NCBI RefSeq assembly: GCF_029537375.1
Contig: NZ_CP120679.1
Coordinates: forward strand, 415,501-479,500
Reading direction: 5' to 3'
From: Bacillus sp. HSf4
GTDB taxonomy: Bacteria > Bacillota > Bacilli > Bacillales > Bacillaceae
DNA length: 64,000 nt
Numbering within the stretch: the first letter of the stretch is position 1; every line of letters starts with the position of its first letter. The notes beneath the pieces are model-generated. The model had not been told where the DNA came from. It saw nothing but the letters and a program-made list of their open reading frames with translations, and did not search any database. Shown here piece by piece: positions 54,891 through 63,641 of this stretch. Both the position numbers and the translations under genes were made by a program.

Positions 54891-55991
54891 CTAATGGTGG
54901 AGTATCACCTTTTTGCCCGTCTCGGCCGACTTGCGTACTGCATCCAACAGCTCATGCAGCTTCACAGCATCGTGAAAGTCGGGAATGTCCCATGTATTGG
55001 CCAAAATATCTTTTGCCAAAACATGATACGCCCTGTCAACATAGCCTGCGGGATTCATGTCTTTGTCCGATGAGCGGCTGATTTCTTTCCAATGGATATC
55101 CTCAGCGCCGCCGATGTGCTCCGCTTTTTCAAGTTTGAGACGGCCGAACTGGACGTGTCCTAAGGAACGCTCCTGTGTCAGGCGAAAAGCGCCTTTTTCT
55201 CCTTGGATTTCTAAACGAAATGCCGGTAAAACCCCGCCTTCAATATGAATGGAAGCTGATGCGCCATTTGTGAGTGTCCCGTTTATCACGATTTGGTCAG
55301 CGGTGTTTTTTCGGGTTTTTTCACCGGTTTCCTGGAGAACGGCTTCTGCATAATTCATATTCATGATGGATGACAGTTCCTTAAAGTCACCCAGGATGTA
55401 GCAAAGCGCATCAAGTGAATGTCCGCCGTTGATCGCTAAAAGGTCTGCGCCATTTTCTTTTTCTAGAAGGTAGCTGTTTTTCAGGTCGGCTGTTCCGCCT
55501 TTTCCTTGTGTGGCGACATGCATTGTGCAGGACAGCACCCTGCCGATTTCGCCCTTATTGATCGCCTGCTTCATGTACTTGATTTCCGGAGATTGTCTCG
55601 CCTGCAATCCGACGGCATGATGGATGTTTGCTTGTTCAGCCGAATCCGCCAATTCTTTGGCTTGTTGGGTGCTGACACCGAGCGGCCATTCGCAGTAGAT
55701 GTGTTTATGCGCCGCGATGGCTGCGATTGCAGCTTCATAATGAAAAGGAACCTTGACACTGACGACGACTAGATCGACCTCTTTTGCAGCCGCCAATGCC
55801 CGGTGAACTGTAAAGGCAAGTGGTGCGTTGATGGCGGCCGCGCTCTTGTTTGCGGTGTCGATGTTGGACGTTCCGATTGCGGTGATGCGAAAATGCGGGC
55901 TGTCCTTTAGAACCGGAATGTGGGTGCGGCTGGCCCATTGGTTATTCATCGAGCCTCCGATGATGCCCGTGTTGATTGTGCGATGTTTCAT
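54891..55991 (-). CDS. Gfo/Idh/MocA oxidoreductase, Gal80-like
   Basis: 366-residue NAD(P)-binding oxidoreductase. The N-terminal Rossmann fold has GIIGGSMNNQWASRTHIPVL. In place of the EKP motif of catalytic family members it has CEWPLG near residue 100, and GGHSLDALCYILGDF lies near 185. The EWPLG variant and the C-terminal part resemble Gal80-like proteins, so it may be a sugar or polyol dehydrogenase or a protein that has lost catalysis. TAGGAGG precedes the ATG. It is divergent from a LysR-type regulator, which probably controls it. Confidence 0.83.
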   Translation of the reverse strand: MKHRTINTGIIGGSMNNQWASRTHIPVLKDSPHFRITAIGTSNIDTANKSAAAINAPLAFTVHRALAAAKEVDLVVVSVKVPFHYEAAIAAIAAHKHIYCEWPLGVSTQQAKELADSAEQANIHHAVGLQARQSPEIKYMKQAINKGEIGRVLSCTMHVATQGKGGTADLKNSYLLEKENGADLLAINGGHSLDALCYILGDFKELSSIMNMNYAEAVLQETGEKTRKNTADQIVINGTLTNGASASIHIEGGVLPAFRLEIQGEKGAFRLTQERSLGHVQFGRLKLEKAEHIGGAEDIHWKEISRSSDKDMNPAGYVDRAYHVLAKDILANTWDIPDFHDAVKLHELLDAVRKSAETGKKVILHH

Positions 55992-56119
55992 GAATGATCC
56001 CTCCTACGCCGATATGTGGCAAGTTTTGAGCTAATTCAAGTATAATGAGAGATGGTCATCATGAAAAATGTTAATAAATGATGCTGCTATCATTTTTTCT
56101 GATAAGGAGGCGTAAACCG

Positions 56120-56974
56120 CTGGACATTGAAAATATGAAGGCATTCGTGTCGGCCGCTGAGCTGCAAAGCATTTCGGCCGCCGCCGCAAAGCTGAATCAT
56201 CTCCAATCAAATATGACGGCAAAAATTAAAAAAATAGAAGCCCATTACCAGCAGGAATTGTTTATCAGAAGCTCAAAAGGGGTTCAGCTGACAAAAGAGG
56301 GAAAAGTGCTCTACGATCAGTTTAAAAAAATGCTCCTCCTGTGGGAAGAAACCGAAAGCAAGATGAAAACGCAGGAACAAAAACTCCGAATCGGCACGAT
56401 GATGTCTGTCGGCGGAACGCGGCTGGCAAGCTCTTTAAGCCGTCTTTATCACATGTATCCGAACTTATCGGTGACATTAAAAACGGGCAATACAGAATAT
56501 ATTGAGGAGCAGCTTCTGCTTGGACATATTGATGTGGCTTACACCATCGGATCGATGGAAAACAAGAATATCCACTATCAAAAATCCGGTGTTGAAGAAA
56601 TGATTGTGATCGGAGGAGGCATCGATGACAGCACATGCTTGGAAGACTATTTAGAGGGGAAAAACCTGCTTGTGCTTTCAGATAAGTGTCTATATCTCTC
56701 CATCCTGGAAAGCCTTTTTGCAGAAAGAAATATCAGGCATGGAGAATTGATCGAGCTCGGCGATATGCAGACGCTTGTACAGCTTGCCTCTATCGGCATG
56801 GGGATTTCCCTCGTCTCCAAACGAGTCGCCAAACGCTTCAAGATCACACGGTTTTTAGAGGTGCCCCCGATGCACCGGTATATCGATATGTATATGATCA
56901 CCCGATTAAATCATAAGCTGACACCGATAGAAAAACAGTTCACAGAGCTGAGTCATACCCTTGCAGAGGAATGA
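56120..56974 (+). CDS. LysR-family transcriptional regulator with CTG start
   Basis: About 284-residue regulator. The N-terminal winged helix-turn-helix (IENMKAFVSAAELQSISAAAAKLNHLQSNMTAKIKKIEAH) is followed by a periplasmic-binding-protein-like effector domain from about residue 80. The start is judged to be CTG at 56120, because AAGGAGG lies 8 bases upstream and MDIENMKAF is the usual LysR N-terminus. The ATG at 56135 is too far from the site, and the ATG at 56078 has none. TATAAT at 56041-56046 could be its -10. The divergent oxidoreductase gene is the likely target. Confidence 0.85.
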   Translation: MDIENMKAFVSAAELQSISAAAAKLNHLQSNMTAKIKKIEAHYQQELFIRSSKGVQLTKEGKVLYDQFKKMLLLWEETESKMKTQEQKLRIGTMMSVGGTRLASSLSRLYHMYPNLSVTLKTGNTEYIEEQLLLGHIDVAYTIGSMENKNIHYQKSGVEEMIVIGGGIDDSTCLEDYLEGKNLLVLSDKCLYLSILESLFAERNIRHGELIELGDMQTLVQLASIGMGISLVSKRVAKRFKITRFLEVPPMHRYIDMYMITRLNHKLTPIEKQFTELSHTLAEE

Positions 56975-57005
56975 GAACACCATAAATGTAAAATGTTGTG
57001 ATATA

Positions 57006-57218
57006 ATGAGTAAAAAAAGGATGATTCAGTTGCTGATCATATTAAGGTTCATCAGTCTGTTTTTATTAGCCGCCATCCTGTTGATGGTGGTGTCAGCATA
57101 TGCGCCTTTTCTGCTTGTCCCTCTTTGGATCGCTTTCATCATCGCTCTTGTTGTTTGTCTGTATCTTGTCCTGAAAATTGAAATAAAAGCCTTAAAAAAG
57201 GGAACGAAAAAGAATTGA
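57006..57218 (+). CDS. Small two-helix membrane protein
   Basis: I do not recognise it. Up to 70 residues with two hydrophobic helices (LLIILRFISLFLLAAILLMV and PFLLVPLWIAFIIALVVCLY) and a lysine-rich end. The start is unsure. ATG 57006 overlaps a TATAAT-like sequence (57002-57007) and has no ribosome binding site; TTG 57030, giving 62 residues, is well spaced behind AAAAGGA. If TATAAT is a real -10, the TTG start is right. A strong terminator follows, which supports a real gene. Confidence 0.55.
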   Translation: MSKKRMIQLLIILRFISLFLLAAILLMVVSAYAPFLLVPLWIAFIIALVVCLYLVLKIEIKALKKGTKKN

Positions 57219-57254
57219 ATTTAATGATGGATCAATGGTCCTGTATCTCGTTGT

Positions 57255-57291
57255 AAACTTCTTAACAAAATGATGTTAAGAAGTTTTTTTA
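57255..57291 (+). terminator. Terminator after the small membrane gene
   Basis: Perfect 13-bp stem AAACTTCTTAACA/TGTTAAGAAGTTT with a 6-nt loop, then TTTTT. Confidence 0.88.
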
Positions 57292-57344
57292 TTGAAAAGA
57301 AAAGTAAAAGATAAAACAATTTCATGAACATTGGCGTAAATTTC

Positions 57345-57372
57345 TAAAGAATTGGGATATATTGACCGATAT
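57345..57372 (+). promoter_or_regulatory. Sigma-D-like promoter of the decarboxylase-chemoreceptor unit
   Basis: TAAA (57345) and CCGATAT (57366-57372) are 17 bp apart, one more than the usual flagellar-sigma spacing. It lies about 55 bp before the decarboxylase start and resembles the tlpC promoter in this window. Confidence 0.45.
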
Positions 57373-57427
57373 CGCGTGTGTGATGTTTTTTTGAAATATA
57401 AAAAGACAAGGCAGGAGAGAGAGAAAC

Positions 57428-59089
57428 ATGCAGCAACCGAGTACAGCGGATATACAGAAATGGTTTCCGAGCGAAGACGGAAATGAAGCGAAAAGACATG
57501 AATTCCTCAATTTGATCGAACAGCTCATTCATGGGGTGGACAAGCTGAAAAACCCCGAACAAGTCAACCTTAAAGGTGAAAAGAACCGCGATGGCCTGTT
57601 TTATGAAACACTTGTTTCTGAAAGTCGGATTCCGGATTCGGGCATGCCGATGAAAGAAGTCAACGAAGACCTGTTAAAGCTTTTGCATGGACATCCTTAC
57701 CACTCAAAATACTTTTTTACAAACATTTTGCCGATGGCGAGCATTCCGGGGATTTTAGGCATGCTTGCGGCCTTTATGGTCAACGGCAACAATCTGTGGG
57801 ATGTGTACGGCCCTGCCGGAGCCGAGGCGGAAGTGAAGGTCACCGCGATGATGTCAAAGCTTGCCGGTTATGATGCCGAAAAAAGCGGGGGCTACACAAC
57901 CTGGGGAGGACAGGGGGCTGTCTACAGCGGCCTGCGGATCGCGATTGCCAAAATGGCACCTTCTTCCCTTAAAGAGGGCGTGCCCGCAAACTTCTATGCT
58001 TTCTGTTCTGAAGCGGCCCATTACAGCTTGTACAAATCAATGGAAGCAGCCGGGCTTGGCAGCGATCATCTCATCAAAGTCAAAACCCATCCCGATCATT
58101 CGATAGATACGGAAGATTTGCGGCAAAAACTGAGGCAGGTTTATGAAAACGGAGGTGTTCCTGTTTATATCGTGGCCACAACGGGGACGACGGATGCGAT
58201 CGGGATTGATGATGTCAGCGCGGTCCGGCTTGCCGCTGAGGAAACGGCCGGGGAATTCGGAATGCAGGTTCCCCATATTCACGCAGATTCAGCTTTGGGC
58301 GGATTTTTTGCGTTTTTTAACGAGTACGATCTTGGTGAGAACGCTTTATCTTTCAGCCCCGGCGTCATCAGGATGATCAAAGCGATTCAAAGGAAAATGC
58401 GGCATTTGCATGCAGCCGACTCACTGTGCTTTGACTTTCAGAAGCTCGGACAGACGCCTTATGTGACCAGTCTGTTTCTCGTGAAGGACGCCGCTGATTT
58501 GAAGCGGGTCGATCTTGACCCGGATGAGACGCCGTATGTCGGCCACCGCGGCTACGGTGACTATCATACGGGATATACGCTGGAATGTTCGCGGATGGCG
58601 AGCTCGATCAGCATGTACAGCGCGCTGATGGCGTTTGGAATTGAAGGCTATCAAAAACTGATCGGCCAGTTTCTTGAGGTCAACCTCCATTTTCGCGAAC
58701 AGCTCGCACGCCGCATTCCGGAGGCGGAGATCATGAATCCGGACAACTGCGGCATGTCGACGCTGTTCCGGATTTATCCGGAAGGCGCCCCGAGACGTGC
58801 CGAAGAGATTGCTGGAGAGTGCACCGTAGAAGAGCTGAAAAGAAACAATGCACTGAATGAAAAACTATTTGAAAAGCTCGGAGCAAAGCGGGAGAAAATG
58901 TTTTTTGGCGACACGAAAAAACATTTGCTGGTGGGAACCCGGGAAGGGCTTGAGGTTCCCCTTTCAGTCAGCAAGTTTTTCGTCATTTCTCCTTATACAA
59001 AACTTGAGCATGTTCCGGAAATTATTGATTACTTAAAAGAAAATGTTGCGGAAGTCTGCCGGGAGTATGGCTCCCTCGCGGCGTATTAA
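57428..59089 (+). CDS. PLP-dependent group II amino-acid decarboxylase
   Basis: 553-residue enzyme of the glutamate/tyrosine/DOPA decarboxylase fold, which makes an amine and CO2 from an amino acid. [17 protein letters not shown] lies near residue 158, [12 protein letters not shown] near 285 (the PLP-pyridine aspartate), and the Schiff-base lysine is K339 in [14 protein letters not shown]. The substrate cannot be read safely; aromatic or acidic amino acids are both possible. GGAGAGAGA precedes the ATG. A chemoreceptor gene follows after 17 bp in the same direction, so enzyme and sensor seem linked. Confidence 0.85.
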   Translation: MQQPSTADIQKWFPSEDGNEAKRHEFLNLIEQLIHGVDKLKNPEQVNLKGEKNRDGLFYETLVSESRIPDSGMPMKEVNEDLLKLLHGHPYHSKYFFTNILPMASIPGILGMLAAFMVNGNNLWDVYGPAGAEAEVKVTAMMSKLAGYDAEKSGGYTTWGGQGAVYSGLRIAIAKMAPSSLKEGVPANFYAFCSEAAHYSLYKSMEAAGLGSDHLIKVKTHPDHSIDTEDLRQKLRQVYENGGVPVYIVATTGTTDAIGIDDVSAVRLAAEETAGEFGMQVPHIHADSALGGFFAFFNEYDLGENALSFSPGVIRMIKAIQRKMRHLHAADSLCFDFQKLGQTPYVTSLFLVKDAADLKRVDLDPDETPYVGHRGYGDYHTGYTLECSRMASSISMYSALMAFGIEGYQKLIGQFLEVNLHFREQLARRIPEAEIMNPDNCGMSTLFRIYPEGAPRRAEEIAGECTVEELKRNNALNEKLFEKLGAKREKMFFGDTKKHLLVGTREGLEVPLSVSKFFVISPYTKLEHVPEIIDYLKENVAEVCREYGSLAAY

Positions 59090-59106
59090 CAAAAGGGGAT
59101 ATAACG

Positions 59107-60816
59107 ATGAAAAAACTAATGGAACACATTTCAGCCAAAATCATGATCGGCGTCGCGCTGGTGCTGATTATTACGATTGCAAGTTTTTCCGCAGTTTTTA
59201 CGGTCATTAGCAACGATTTGTCAGAACAGCTAAAAGAGCAGTTTCAAAACCGTCTGTATACCGATATTCACCTTGCCGAAAACCAAATCAGCCGTATCGA
59301 TGGAAATGTGCTTGATATCGATTCAACTGACAGCCCGCTTTACAAGGAGACGAAACATGCGGTGAATCAGCTGAAAAAGAAAAACAAGCTGGAAAATCTT
59401 TATATCCTCTCCAATCAAGGAGGCAAGGAGCGGATTGTCGTTTTATCAGATACAGCAGATGATTTCGGGACCTCATACGCCTTTTCAGATGAAATGAAGG
59501 ACGCTTTGGCAAACAATAAAGAGATGATCAGCGATGTTTATGAGGATCAATACGGCATTCATCAGTCGATTTTTCTGCCGCTGACAGACAGCTCAGGGGA
59601 ACAGACGGGGATTTTGGGCATTGATTTGGACGCCTCGGTCATTCCGGCTACAGCAGCAAAAGCTAAATGGTACACGCTCGGAATCGCGGCATTTGTCATG
59701 CTGATCGGCATGCTCATGGCTTATTTCCTCGGCACTTATATCGCAAAACCGATCAGGCAGCTGATGAAGGCTTCAGAAAAGATCGCCGACGGTGATCTAT
59801 CAGCGCAAATCTCTGTCAAAAGCCGTGATGAAGCAGGCAAATTGGCCGAATCATTTCAGCGGATGAATGAAAATCTGAAACAATTGATCGGCCAGATTTC
59901 CGCCTCATCGCAAGAAGTGTCCAACACCAGCCTTCAGCTGAAAAACGTATCGTCCGAATCAAGCGAAAGCGCCCAGCAGGTGGCTGAGTCGATGAACAGC
60001 ATGAGCGAAGGGATCAACGAGGTCGTCTCATCTGTGACAGATTGCCATACATCGGCCGCTGAAATCGACCGGCAGATCGCAAACGTCACGGAAAAGGTCA
60101 ACGAGATGAAGGAGGTTGCAGAAGGCGTCAGCAAGGATTCCAAGACGGGGCAGGAGCTTGTGGAAGAAACATTGCATCAGACCCAAACGATTAAAAACGT
60201 GATGGAAGAGTCCAAAAATGCGGCGAAGGATATGCAGAGTCATACAGAGGAAATCGAAAAAGTGATCGGAATGATTTCTTCAATTGCCGAACAGACGAAT
60301 TTGCTGGCGCTGAACGCTTCAATCGAAGCTGCCCGCGTCGGTGAGGAAGGTCAAGGTTTTGCCGTTGTCGCCGGGGAAGTCAGAAAGCTGTCCGAACGCT
60401 CGGCGGAAGCCGCTTTATCCGTTTCCCAGCTTGTTGCGGGCACCCAGGAAAGCAGCCGTCTTGTAATGGAACGCATTCAAGAGGGCGGTGAAGCGGTCGA
60501 TAGAGGGCAGATTTTAATGAATGGCACATATGAGAATTTTTCCGGCATTTTTAAAGGGATATCGCAATTTGCTGAACGAACGGATCAATTGCTGAAATCC
60601 TTATTAAAAGTGGAAGAATCTTATCAAAGCATTTCTTCCGCCATGGAGCAGATATCAGCCGTAACGGAAGAGCAGGCGGCAGGCTCGGAAGAAGTGGCGG
60701 CCGCAGCTGAACAACAGAGCGCCGGCATGCAGGAAATCGCCTCGGCGATTCAGCAGCTGTCATCTTTGTCCGAAGAATTGCGTCAAGAGGCGTCCAAGTT
60801 TAAATTAGAGGAATAA
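59107..60816 (+). CDS. Methyl-accepting chemotaxis protein
   Basis: 569-residue chemoreceptor. The first membrane helix is at about 12-34 ([20 protein letters not shown]), followed by an extracellular Cache-like sensor (residues about 35-195) with [12 protein letters not shown] at its end. The second helix is at about 198-218, then HAMP and a methyl-accepting coiled coil. The signalling tip reads [30 protein letters not shown]. The ligand is unknown; its gene follows a decarboxylase gene, so an amine or amino acid is a reasonable guess. Its overall length is that of YvaQ-type receptors. Confidence 0.88.
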   Translation: MKKLMEHISAKIMIGVALVLIITIASFSAVFTVISNDLSEQLKEQFQNRLYTDIHLAENQISRIDGNVLDIDSTDSPLYKETKHAVNQLKKKNKLENLYILSNQGGKERIVVLSDTADDFGTSYAFSDEMKDALANNKEMISDVYEDQYGIHQSIFLPLTDSSGEQTGILGIDLDASVIPATAAKAKWYTLGIAAFVMLIGMLMAYFLGTYIAKPIRQLMKASEKIADGDLSAQISVKSRDEAGKLAESFQRMNENLKQLIGQISASSQEVSNTSLQLKNVSSESSESAQQVAESMNSMSEGINEVVSSVTDCHTSAAEIDRQIANVTEKVNEMKEVAEGVSKDSKTGQELVEETLHQTQTIKNVMEESKNAAKDMQSHTEEIEKVIGMISSIAEQTNLLALNASIEAARVGEEGQGFAVVAGEVRKLSERSAEAALSVSQLVAGTQESSRLVMERIQEGGEAVDRGQILMNGTYENFSGIFKGISQFAERTDQLLKSLLKVEESYQSISSAMEQISAVTEEQAAGSEEVAAAAEQQSAGMQEIASAIQQLSSLSEELRQEASKFKLEE

Positions 60817-60821
60817 AAAAA

Positions 60822-60851
60822 GACAGCCTGATCAACGGAGGTCAGGCTGTT
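60822..60851 (+). terminator. Terminator after the chemoreceptor gene
   Basis: ACAGCCTGA/TCAGGCTGT 9-bp stem with a 10-nt loop, 6 bases after the stop; T-tract is short. Confidence 0.65.
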
Positions 60852-60908
60852 CTAACCTTGGTATTCGACTATATAAAGACGAAAGGAAAACACAAAACCG
60901 CAAGATAT

Positions 60909-60990
60909 CAGTGATTTCACTGTATTATGCAAGGGGTTTTCGAAGGGTTTTTAGAATTAAATCGATTTTTTGGTATCAAATTTGGTATCA
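60909..60990. repeat. Repeat-rich block at the left edge of the LXG island
   Basis: Within 82 bp lie an inverted repeat CAGTGA-TT-TCACTG (60909-60922), a direct repeat AAGGG-G-TTTT/AAGGG-TTTTT (60931-60952) and a direct repeat TTTGGTATCA twice with 12-bp period (60969-60990). The layout resembles the core and arm sites of a phage-type attachment region, and base composition drops to AT-rich just after it. No integrase gene is in the window, so this is a candidate only. Confidence 0.35.
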
Positions 60991-61025
60991 CCGACATTCC
61001 TTAGTTTAATAGAAAATCCCCCTTA

Positions 61026-61061
61026 TTTGTTTTAAAATGTAAATGTTCGTTTTAAAACAAA
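61026..61061. promoter_or_regulatory. Perfect 12-bp inverted repeat before gene 61074
   Basis: TTTGTTTTAAAA and TTTTAAAACAAA are separated by 12 bp and end 12 bases before the ATG at 61074. It could be an operator or a leader hairpin; no T-run follows. Confidence 0.5.
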
Positions 61062-61073
61062 TGGGGGGTTATT

Positions 61074-61883
61074 ATGGCTTTATTTATTTCATTATTTGCT
61101 GCTTTTATGATTATAGGAACACTAATAGGTGTATTAATGCTAATCCCAAGTAAAACAAGAAAAGCTGGACTTCGACTGGCTCTTTTTTGTATTATTACTT
61201 TACTTTCAATAGCACTAATTAATAAATTTTTTCTAAAGTACGAAAATGAACCAGTTGCCACCATTACTCCAGAAGAATATAAAAAAATAAAAGAAGGCAT
61301 GACTTATGATGAAGTCAAAAAAATTGTTGGGGGCAAAGCAAAATCTGAAGAAAAAATTGGTGACTCATCAACAGATTATGATTTCGACGGAGAGGATGGC
61401 TTAGAAAGTCATGCAGCTGTATTCCTTCATTTTGTTGCTGATAAATTAAGTGTCAAAAGTGAATATGGGTTAATTACTAAAAGTGATCAATCAGAATTAA
61501 ATGCCTCATCTTCTGAGAATGAGACAAGCGATATCAGAAATAAAATTGAAGGTTTGGTCAATGAACATTTAAAGAACGTTTCTATTGAAGACGTTGAAGT
61601 CAATCAAGACTTGGGAAATGATAAAAAAGATCAATACATTGCATTAGTTCACTTATCATTTGATCTTAAAAATTCATCAACAACAAAAAAAAAGATGATT
61701 GAACTGTATAGTGAAGATTTGGCTGCTCGCCTTGCTGAGGAAGACAGAAGTATTAGTGAACTTTCTGTATTTTGGAAAGCACCCTATATAGATGAAGACG
61801 AAACTTTAGCCAAATTCTCTTATAAAAGATCTGGTGAAAAAATGGTGACCAGTGAAAGAAATTATTCTCAACTCTTAAATTAA
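61074..61883 (+). CDS. Membrane-anchored protein with SmpA/DUF3862-like domain
   Basis: 269-residue protein. Two N-terminal membrane helices (about 3-24 and 34-52) are followed by an outward soluble part. EYKKIKEGMTYDEVKKIVGGKA at about 65-86 is the signature of the BLIP/SmpA-like DUF3862 fold. The region from about residue 145 on (DIRNKIEGLVNEHLKNVSIEDV) is not recognised. AT-rich codon use differs from the neighbours to the left. GGGGGG lies before the ATG. Its function is unknown; it stands between a chemoreceptor gene and an LXG toxin gene. Confidence 0.72.
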   Translation: MALFISLFAAFMIIGTLIGVLMLIPSKTRKAGLRLALFCIITLLSIALINKFFLKYENEPVATITPEEYKKIKEGMTYDEVKKIVGGKAKSEEKIGDSSTDYDFDGEDGLESHAAVFLHFVADKLSVKSEYGLITKSDQSELNASSSENETSDIRNKIEGLVNEHLKNVSIEDVEVNQDLGNDKKDQYIALVHLSFDLKNSSTTKKKMIELYSEDLAARLAEEDRSISELSVFWKAPYIDEDETLAKFSYKRSGEKMVTSERNYSQLLN

Positions 61884-61975
61884 ATTATGACCCCATTCGA
61901 AAGGATAGGTTAGATCTTTTAAGCTATTAACTTATAAAAAATCAAGATCGTTTTATCCTTAAAAACAAAAACATT

Positions 61976-62076
61976 TAGGTTTATAGGCCTAATCAATAAG
62001 ATTCATTTTCATGGATGGACAGGATTTATTCACTAATCATTTCCGTAAAGTGGTAAACTCTATACTGATTGTAACC
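61976..62076 (+). promoter_or_regulatory. Conserved element upstream of the LXG toxin gene (copy 2)
   Basis: About 80% identical to the block at 8714-8808 (minus strand) in front of the other LXG gene. The identical core includes ATTCATTTTCATGGATG, CAGGATTTATTCAC and AAAGTGGTA. TATACT at 62071-62076 could be a -10. It ends 22 bp before the LXG start; AGAGGAG is the ribosome binding site. Confidence 0.65.
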
Positions 62077-62098
62077 ATTAGTATTAGAGGAGAATGCC

Positions 62099-63625
62099 AT
62101 GAAGACTCTGGATGTTCAGGCGTTGCACCATGCAATTGACAAAACGCTGGAACAATTAAAACAACAATCAGACGAAATCGCCAAAGTCAAAAAAGCCGTT
62201 AAGGACATCACATCACTTGATGATGCTTTAAAGGGAAAAGGCGGCGACGCGATCCGTGCCTTTTACGAGGAATGCCACACCCCTTTTTTGCAGTTCTATG
62301 ACACTTTCATAGAGGAATACAGTTCCACGCTAAAGAAAATGAAAAATGCGCTGAATTCCCTGGAACCGAACCACAACGGATTTATTTCGCAAGCCTTTCT
62401 CGAACACGAACTGGAACAAGGCTTGAACGCGGCCGATCGAACAACGAAACACTTGGTATCCAAAGCAAATGCCACGATGGCAAAAGTCAGCCATATTGTC
62501 GATCTGCCGGATTTGAACGACAACGATTTTCATGAACAAAATCGAAAAGCAATGAAAGAAATCAATCAGACGATTGAAAAGCTGCACACCTTTGACAGGG
62601 AGCAGACAAACGCCCTCAAAACCGCTGAAAACGACCTTGAAACGATGCAAAAATACATCTCAAGGCTCGAGAAAATGTATACCGGGCCTAAAATTGAAAT
62701 CACCGGCTATCAAAAAGGATCGATTTTAAAACCGGATGAGATGGATACCCTGAGTGGAAATCAAGAAACAGCGATGGGTGTTATGTTGAAAAAAGTCGGA
62801 GACAAAGAAGACACTGAAATGAATACTCTCGCCGACCCTGATCGAACAAAGAAATTGGCGGCACAAAAAGTTTCTAAGAAAGTGTATAGTGAAGAGGAGT
62901 TAGAAAAGCTAGAAAAGAAATATACTGTTTATAATGACACAGTGTACCGAGCTTATATAGATGGTAATATAATCGTCAAGTTAGAACCTGCATACACCCT
63001 TCCTGAAAATGTTGAAAAAAGCGAATGGGAAAAATATCTAGAGACTGGTTTGGAATTTGCAGGAGTTTATGATGCAGTAAGAGCCGGATTTGGGTACGAC
63101 CTTGCAACAGGTGAAATCGTTTCAGTCAAAGATCGTTTTTTAGCTGGATTTTATGTCACACCTTTTGGAAAAGCATTTAAATACGGAAAACGCGGTTACA
63201 AATTATTCAAAGGTGAGGAATCAGCAAAGAAAATTGCAAAGGTTGAGAAAGGTGCGAAAGCAGCTAAGGATGTTGGAAAAGTTGAGAAGAAAACTTCTAA
63301 AACTACGAATGATGTTCTTAAAAACCCTATCGAGAGCAAGTTTAAAGGGACTGGAGACCTTGATAAACTTTATAAGAGTGTGTCTTTAGGAAAAGGAACT
63401 ACAGGCAGAACAAAACCAAATAATTTAAATGAACAATTAGCTATGAAGGAAGTGCTCTCAAACCCTAATACCGGCAAACCTATACCGTTAAGAAAAGGGA
63501 TGACAGACTCTCGTTGGCCTAAAGATGAAGGCTGGGTTAAAATGTCTAAGAATGTGAATGGCGTCGAAGTTCATTATTTAAAAAACACTAAAACAGGCCA
63601 GTTCGATGATTTTAAATTCAAATAA
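62099..63625 (+). CDS. LXG-domain polymorphic toxin, probable type VII secretion effector
   Basis: 508-residue protein. Residues about 1-210 form the LXG domain (MKTLDVQALHHAI, KGGDAIRAFYEECHTPFL near 45), a long helical rod that targets the type VII secretion system. A linker follows, then a pretoxin-TG-like segment at about 318-370 (AGVYDAVRAGFGYDLATGEI, DRFLAGFYVTPFGKAFK). The last 80-90 residues hold the presumed toxin (NNLNEQLAMKEVLSNP, RKGMTDSRWP, EGWVKMSKNVNGVEVHY, DDFKFK). I know this C-terminal form from Bacillus toxins but cannot assign its activity. Codon use becomes AT-richer after about 62850, as is common where the toxin tail is swapped. The next gene is the probable immunity gene. 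Confidence 0.82.
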   Translation: MKTLDVQALHHAIDKTLEQLKQQSDEIAKVKKAVKDITSLDDALKGKGGDAIRAFYEECHTPFLQFYDTFIEEYSSTLKKMKNALNSLEPNHNGFISQAFLEHELEQGLNAADRTTKHLVSKANATMAKVSHIVDLPDLNDNDFHEQNRKAMKEINQTIEKLHTFDREQTNALKTAENDLETMQKYISRLEKMYTGPKIEITGYQKGSILKPDEMDTLSGNQETAMGVMLKKVGDKEDTEMNTLADPDRTKKLAAQKVSKKVYSEEELEKLEKKYTVYNDTVYRAYIDGNIIVKLEPAYTLPENVEKSEWEKYLETGLEFAGVYDAVRAGFGYDLATGEIVSVKDRFLAGFYVTPFGKAFKYGKRGYKLFKGEESAKKIAKVEKGAKAAKDVGKVEKKTSKTTNDVLKNPIESKFKGTGDLDKLYKSVSLGKGTTGRTKPNNLNEQLAMKEVLSNPNTGKPIPLRKGMTDSRWPKDEGWVKMSKNVNGVEVHYLKNTKTGQFDDFKFK

Positions 63626-63641
63626 ATGAAGGTGACAATAA

